Source of the DNA: Antedon mediterranea
Taxonomy: Eukaryota; Echinodermata; Crinoidea; Comatulida; Antedonidae
NCBI RefSeq assembly: GCF_964355755.1
Contig: NC_092677.1
Coordinates: forward strand, 25,390,101-25,454,100
DNA length: 64,000 bases
Direction of reading: 5' to 3'
Part shown: positions 58,356 through 64,000 of the stretch, one piece after another
Layout: each line of letters begins with the position of its first letter
Position numbering within the stretch: the stretch's first letter is position 1
Program-made: the position numbers and the translations under genes
The notes under the pieces: model-generated
Seen by the model: the letters and a program-made list of their open reading frames with translations, nothing else
Told to the model about the DNA's origin: nothing
Databases searched by the model: none

Positions 58356-58370
58356 AATGACAAGAAGGAA
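58356..58370 (+). CDS. possible first coding exon of a rightward gene
   Basis: atgacaagaaggaag followed by gtattt could be a short first exon (MTRRK) of a gene divergent from ABHD10. Downstream exons were not identified, so this is tentative. Confidence 0.2.
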
Positions 58371-58549
58371 GGTATTTATTTTCATTTTTATGGTTAAATA
58401 AACAACTTGAGCAAACAACTGTTAGAACCATTTAATTTTGAAAATGTGTTGTTATCTTAATCTTTGTTTAATTAAGCAATGTCTAGAAAGCTAAGCCTGC
58501 CATTTTTTGATTTGAGCGCCATCGCCTGTTTTCAAAACAACAAGTGAGA

Positions 58550-58680
58550 TTAAGCTAGGCCTAGGCCTAGCGCGGCGTTTAGCATGTCGTGTTGTCAGCC
58601 GACACCTAACTGTCCGGCCTTGCTGATGAGGGAGCGTTTACCACTGATTTCCGAGGCCTGGCCATCTAAGTACATTGAGT
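58550..58680. other. GC-richer block, no gene assigned
   Basis: cctaggcctagcgcggcg and a 48-codon frame beginning MSCCQPTPNCPALL from 58583. It lacks a recognised family or clear splice sites; could be repeat or a small exon. Confidence 0.25.
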
Positions 58681-58817
58681 GTATATTGTTAATAGTATAC
58701 GATAATAACAGAATCAACACAAAATGTTAACTTAGATTTATTTAATGATAAAAAGTAACCAACTAGTCTCCTTTCATAAAATTAGATAAATTAATGTTAA
58801 TTAGGGTCAGTCTAATT

Positions 58818-58940
58818 ACCGAAAACAACCGAAAACAACCGAAAATAACCGAAAACAACCGAAAACAACCGAAAACAACCGGAAACAACCCTAAACAACC
58901 GAAAACAAACCGGAAACAAACCGAAAACAAACTAAACAAG
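58818..58940 (+). repeat. 10-bp tandem repeat (CCGAAAACAA)n
   Basis: About twelve copies, the first ones perfect and the last ones one base longer (ccgaaaacaaa). Confidence 0.9.
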
Positions 58941-59359
58941 AAATATTTCTTACAAAAAACGCCGCGTAACTTTTTGACTGGACAGTTGCAAGAACAGTCT
59001 TCATTAATCTAATATAATAGGTCAGCCAATCAAAACGCAAGTGAACAATTGGGACTTTACTTGTGATTTATGTCATTGGCCTGTCAGCACAGTCGTTTCT
59101 TTCTAGAATTAAACGCACACACTTGTATTGGGAATAATGTATGTTTATGTGGTTATTACTATCGCATTTAGGTATTGATAATAATAATAATAATATGGCT
59201 TTTGAATATATAATTACTGTCTGTAGAATAGCATTTATGCATTTTCGGTTCGCGATGAAAAGTTATATGAATGCATTTGTAATAGGTATTTATAATAATA
59301 GTATATGGGTTGTATTATTGCTAAGCAATCACCAAATCGCGTTATAACATTATTTCTCA

Positions 59360-60675
59360 GGGTTTTTTGCACCATTGATCAATACCAAACGCGTATCGGT
59401 ATTATATTTTTTAATGAATCATTACATTAATAAAAATACCCAATTAAATCAATCGCGTCAGTCCAATTCCGACTTATGTTTCGATCACATAGTTCTGTGT
59501 CTACACTGTCCCAACTAGTTTAACAAAAAAAGTGTGATGTGCCCAAATATGGTAGTGATATGCCCGAATATCGTAGTGATATGACATCGTCATGTCTATA
59601 TAATATGGGCACATCATATCTAGTTTGATAGTATAGACAGAGCTTAAGGATTATATTTAAAAAATGTTTTCTTACATTTTGAAAAAAAGTATTTATTTGT
59701 TTATAAGCCCAATTTTCCAGTCTTAATTTTACATTTTAAACGAAATTATTTATTTGTTGATAAGCCGAATTTTCCAGTTTAATAACAATGACCCCTTCCA
59801 AAGTGCTTATACCATATACATTTTACATGATATTGACCGTGGGTTCTTTACGCCTCTGATGCATTTGTTTTTATTGTACCTTTTTAATAAATTATTATAT
59901 GTTTAGGCCTAATCACACCCAATTTAATGAAACAGTCAGATTCCGATTTCAATTGAACGAAAGTAGGCCTAGTACTGTATTTATTATTCATTGATAAGCC
60001 AAGGGTCCCATGGCGTTAGCCGATATCTTGAGCATTTGACTCATGTGTCAACCTGTAACACAAATCATTCTTCAAAATCTAAAGAAAGGACCTCACACGT
60101 CTTTTTTGTGAGTGATACACTATGGATATGCCCACGGAAATAATATGTGGACATTGCAAACAATCATAGGCCTACAGTAACAAACATAACATGGCTAATA
60201 AGCATAACATTCAGACTTGTTTGTTTTCTAGTGGATTTTTATTTACTTTAGCATGTAGAATAAAACTAGTAACAGTGGCTATATTAATAATTATACTGAT
60301 TATCCTTGATGTTATCGCGTCTAATAATAAAATATTTTGTTGTTGATAAGCCCAATTTTTCAGCCTTGATTTTAGGCTACATTTTGAACGAAAGTATTTA
60401 TTTGTTGATAAGCCCAATTTTGCAGTCTTAATATGACCCTTCCACAGTGCATTTTACATGATATTGACCGAGGGTTTTTACGCCTATAGCCACTGATCAA
60501 TACCATAATTAATGTACTTTTTTAAATGAATATTGAAATGTTTCAACATACCCAATTCAAAAAAACGGTCCGTTTTCGAGTTCAATCTTTTGATTATTAG
60601 AGAGGTTGGAGTTTCATTTTGAACGAAAGTATTTATTTGATTGATAAGCCAAATTTCTAGTCCTAATGATTTGAG
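59360..60675. repeat. old tandem duplications
   Basis: The motif gaacgaaagtatttatttg plus gataagcccaattttccagt recurs at about 59690, 59742, 59957, 60335, 60392 and 60625. tttacatgatattgaccg recurs at 59822 and 60448. The order suggests a diverged roughly 620-bp duplication. Confidence 0.6.
59491..59645. mobile_element. MITE family A copy
   Basis: Left end agttctgtgtctacactgtc, right end tagtatagacagagctt. Confidence 0.8.
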
Positions 60676-60696
60676 ATAAATATAATAAGTATAATT

Positions 60697-60888
60697 ATGA
60701 ATTCACCAACACTTTCAGGCCCAATAACAATGATCCCGGGCCCGAGTTTTTGTAGACCGGACTTCCATGCACAGCCACATGTTAAGGAATATGAATCTCT
60801 TTATGATTTTAATATGGTTCGAAATGATATTACACAACAACGATTAGACAGCAACTGTGCAAGAGTCCAACTAATAAAATCGGAATGA
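60697..60888 (+). CDS. unassigned 63-codon ORF or terminal exon
   Basis: Reads SPTLSGPITMIPGPSFCRPD then HVKEYESLYDFNMV and ends VQLIKSE before TGA. Composition is more coding-like than the surroundings. An acceptor-like actttcag at 60711-60718 could make it a last exon. No family recognised, and no partner exons found. Confidence 0.35.
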   Translation: MNSPTLSGPITMIPGPSFCRPDFHAQPHVKEYESLYDFNMVRNDITQQRLDSNCARVQLIKSE

Positions 60889-60916
60889 TCAATTAATTGA
60901 ACATTTACAGCATAAG

Positions 60917-61275
60917 GCCCATACACTAGGACGATAACGATTGACGATAAATAGACAAATGTGCATTTTTAATACATAAACCAAAAGAAATATAAACAAT
61001 TCCTTTGATGAAAATTATATTTTCACACGTCCAATCAAATGACGTCATGATTAGTAAGACCAATAATATCGTGACAATACAGCGATTTTATTGTTTTTAT
61101 TTATCATGACGTCATTTGATTGGAATTTGAAAAACATTATTTTTATCAAAGACAGCATAAATGATTATCCTATAGGTCTAGAACGAAAACCTTTCTAATT
61201 TCTTTTGGTTTATGTAAAAAAATGCATGCTATATATTTATCGTCCGTCGTTATCGTCATAGTGTAATTGGGCCTT
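60917..61275. mobile_element. foldback/MITE family C copy
   Basis: Same structure as 13761-14162 with decayed tips (aggcccatacactaggac, catagtgtaattgggcct). Confidence 0.8.
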
Positions 61276-61679
61276 TATACAAAAAAAATAAATTGATTAC
61301 GAAGTTACATGTCATTTTCACCTATCACCAAAAAACTAACCTTTTCAACACTAATTAATTGGTACGAAGCCAATTTATATTATATATTTCATTAAAACTG
61401 AACTTTACGGTAAATGAAGAGTAAATATCAGTTAATATGAATAATATAACTAGTAGGTCTATGAACTTGCGTCCAGACACAGAACTGTGACATTACTATC
61501 ATAAATGTTGAAACCACTTATAAACCTTTTTTTAAAGAAAATATAATTGTGTTAGGAGAAGGCTAATAAACAAATAGATAATGTACAAACCTTTTTGGAT
61601 TAATTAATGAAGCAGGCGTTCCTAATAATCTGCTGCTGCTACCTAGACTGATTGTTCACCTTCTGACGATAATTGATTG

Positions 61680-61697
61680 GACCCCCCCCCCCCCCCA
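61680..61697. repeat. poly(C) tract
   Basis: Run of 14 C followed by acccacgg; simple sequence. Confidence 0.8.
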
Positions 61698-62114
61698 CCC
61701 ACGGCATCTGATAACCAAAAAAAAAATTTACCAGGACTGTTTCAATGATTTAATATCTGACGGCGTATTATTATAACATTGGCCTAGATTGACAGTCAAA
61801 AGAAAGTCATTGTAAATATCTCCCTTTATGTTGACAGAGCCAACATAAAGTTTTGACCATTATCGAATGATTATTTGACAGTGACCTATTATAATACCGG
61901 CCTGGTTGACAGCAAAAACGAAGTTATTATTTATTGAACAAGATTTTACAGATTTCCGTCTACATCTCAATAATACTGTATTATCAGCAAAGGCTTTCAT
62001 ATAGACTCTCTTCTCCCAGACGTTTTTTGGGTCCAGCAGCTACCTATAAATTATAGTCGAGTTTCCAAATTCACAAAACTGTCAGCCTTAGATACTAAAG
62101 CTACCGCTATGAAA

Positions 62115-64000
62115 CAGCTTATTAATGAATGTGTCCTCCTGGGACATAGCTGGCTAGAGCCGCGGCGCGAAAAAATCTAATTACCGAAAACAAATTTTTT
62201 TTACGTCGCCCTCTATATTAATGATATATTGAAGTAGATAGCACTGCGTTACTACACGTGAGCCTTGGTTTGGTTGTCAGGATCTGACGAGTATTCGGCA
62301 CCAATATCAGGGGCGGATCCAGGATTTTGAAATAGGGAGGTGGGAGGGGGGGGGGGGCAAAGGTAAAGTTTTCCCCTATGACATGTTCATTTCAAACTGA
62401 GAAGCAAAAAGCAAAGCTAAATACGTCAGAGGTGTTTTTTTGTTTTATAGTAGGCCTATACCTCCACCCCACAAATAATCCACTGAAAATTAATTCAATA
62501 GTCTATTATTTATTAAACTTTGTTATTCGGTGGCCATATAACAGCTAGTAGGCCTACTAAGAGATTTGTAATGCCTGAGATAATCATTGTGGGTGGGTGG
62601 GTTTAGTTCTGATAAAATGATAAGAAGTATTGGAACCATGGTGGGGCCTGTGGCGAAGCTAATTTACTCCCATGACACCCCTAGCTAGATGGCCGGAAAT
62701 GGGTACTCTCGCGCGTAAAATTCATGAAAAATGGAACCTCATATCATTTGACGTTATTTTAATGTTGATTCTTGAATTTATTTGTTCACTAAACGAATAA
62801 CTGTAATTTATTTGAATGCAAATAGAGAGAAAATGATGCCTATGTGCTCACGCATGAATTTGTTCAAAGTACTTGTTTCATTAAAAAATCACTTTGAAAA
62901 GAAAGAGTATAGCTAGCCTTCTGGTGTAATGCCCAATTCACCACTAGACTTTACAAGTATTGTAATACAAATTAAAATCAAGGTTAAAATAAAATAAAAA
63001 AATATATAAAGTTAATAAAACATTTATTAAATAAGTTAAATTCTTAATTCCAGCAGTGTGCGTTTTAGAGAGGATTCATTTTAAGTGCCCTTTTGCAGCG
63101 ACAGCTTAATTTTGATTAAGTTGTTTAACAATTAAACGTAATGTTGTTTCCCCTGATTAATGAGTTAATGAATGTTTTTCTCCGTTGAAATATATATATA
63201 TATATATAAAATAGTCTGACAAAAATGATGACAGGAAGTGAAAACACAAACATTTTACATTAACTTGTAAATCTTTATTAACCTTAGGCCTAATCATATT
63301 GAGAGAACATGAGAACACAACTCAAGTCTGTAACATCTTTTAAGTACTAAATTTCATTTTGTTTTCGAGGTACAAACTCGATTCAAGATATCAGATGTAT
63401 TATCAACATCTAGCCATGTTTGTTTAACTACAACAAACTAAATTTAAATAACATAGTGTAGTAAATAAATAACATTTTTCATGTTTTAAATAATACATGA
63501 GAACACAACTGAAAATCTGTAACATAATTCCTAGTGTTAAAGCGAATTTACGATTTGCACCGAATAGAGGTGTTTTTCACAAACTGTTTTACATATAAAC
63601 ACAATATACACAAATAAACGTCGTAGAAGTGGTGTATTATTGTCATGCGGTACGTACATTTGAAATCGCTGAAATTATACTATGTATTCGAGAACCATCC
63701 CTAGTTGTTAAAATTGTTATAAAATACTAAAAAATATTTTATAAGTGATTATATCGAATTACAGTACTTAAAAATGCTTATATATTAAAATGCTTATATA
63801 TTATGCGTGGTGCGTGTGAGTGTTAGGCTACTATTATGTAGTTTCTTTTATATTATATGTAGCAATACTTTAACTTTCCAACTTGTATCTTTAAAACCTT
63901 ATTTCATGTTTTTTTCTTTATGATAATGTTTTATTTTTCAAAGGGTCTTACGACTACAGACAATTCCTTGTCTCTGTAAGATTCATGTAACATATATATT
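62115..64000. other. right end of window, no gene seen
   Basis: AT-rich sequence with the dispersed repeat end at 62312 (ggcggatccaggattttg), a G-run at 62343, a (ta)n run at 63190 and no supported exon. Confidence 0.5.

Noticed and set aside
1-64000. CRISPR, operon or defence-type gene cluster
   Set aside because: The window is animal nuclear DNA; its regular repeats are MITEs, minisatellites and tandem arrays, not spacer arrays.

Overview
This is a eukaryotic genomic window from an animal: AT-rich, intron-rich and heavy with short transposons. Every protein-coding gene found is split into short exons with canonical GT/AG junctions, and the encoded proteins are metazoan families (PCSK7-like convertase, TBC1D7, an adhesion GPCR, CNBD2, ABHD10). 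The gene set, the many MITEs and tRNA- and 5S-derived SINEs, and the frequent TAGGCCTA-type palindromes suggest a marine invertebrate deuterostome, perhaps an echinoderm. That placement is inference. No bacterial operon, CRISPR array or phage feature is present.

Layout. 1-12.9 kb: 5' part of a PCSK7-like proprotein convertase on the minus strand (two coding exons, 12312-12836 and 4275-4371, separated by a 7.9-kb intron full of MITEs, SINEs and local duplications); the rest of the gene probably lies beyond the left edge. 13-24.2 kb: no confident coding gene; MITEs, foldback elements, minisatellites, LINE/SINE remnants and a possible minus-strand promoter near 22.4 kb. 24.4-28.3 kb: complete TBC1D7 orthologue, plus strand, 7 coding exons, 289 aa. 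28.3-33.4 kb: intergenic, with a 5S rRNA-derived SINE and a possible unassigned pair of exons. 33.4-45.6 kb: complete plus-strand adhesion GPCR, 17 coding exons, 655 aa, with signal peptide, GAIN domain, GPS and seven membrane segments; intron 2 holds a long foldback element and a 5'-truncated LINE with an uninterrupted 551-codon frame. 46.4-52.7 kb: complete CNBD2 orthologue on the minus strand, 15 coding exons, 463 aa, convergent with the GPCR. 53.7-54.7 kb: decayed LINE. 55.2-58.1 kb: complete ABHD10 orthologue, minus strand, 4 coding exons, 303 aa, with its C-terminal coding end triplicated downstream. 58.1-64 kb: repeats, old duplications and one unassigned short ORF.

The five genes are functionally unrelated (secretory proteolysis, TSC/mTORC1 regulation, cell-surface signalling, cyclic-nucleotide signalling, mitochondrial depalmitoylation), so this is ordinary animal gene order and not a functional cluster. 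The most notable signals are mobile elements touching gene structure: a MITE end supplies the CNBD2 stop codon, a SINE tail forms a CNBD2 splice donor, one MITE family (about 24 copies here) occupies five separate introns of the GPCR, and an internally repetitive 342-bp inverted-repeat element with nine TGACGC motifs sits in a TBC1D7 intron. I found no convincing undescribed multi-gene system. All exon models were assembled by eye from splice phase and family resemblance.
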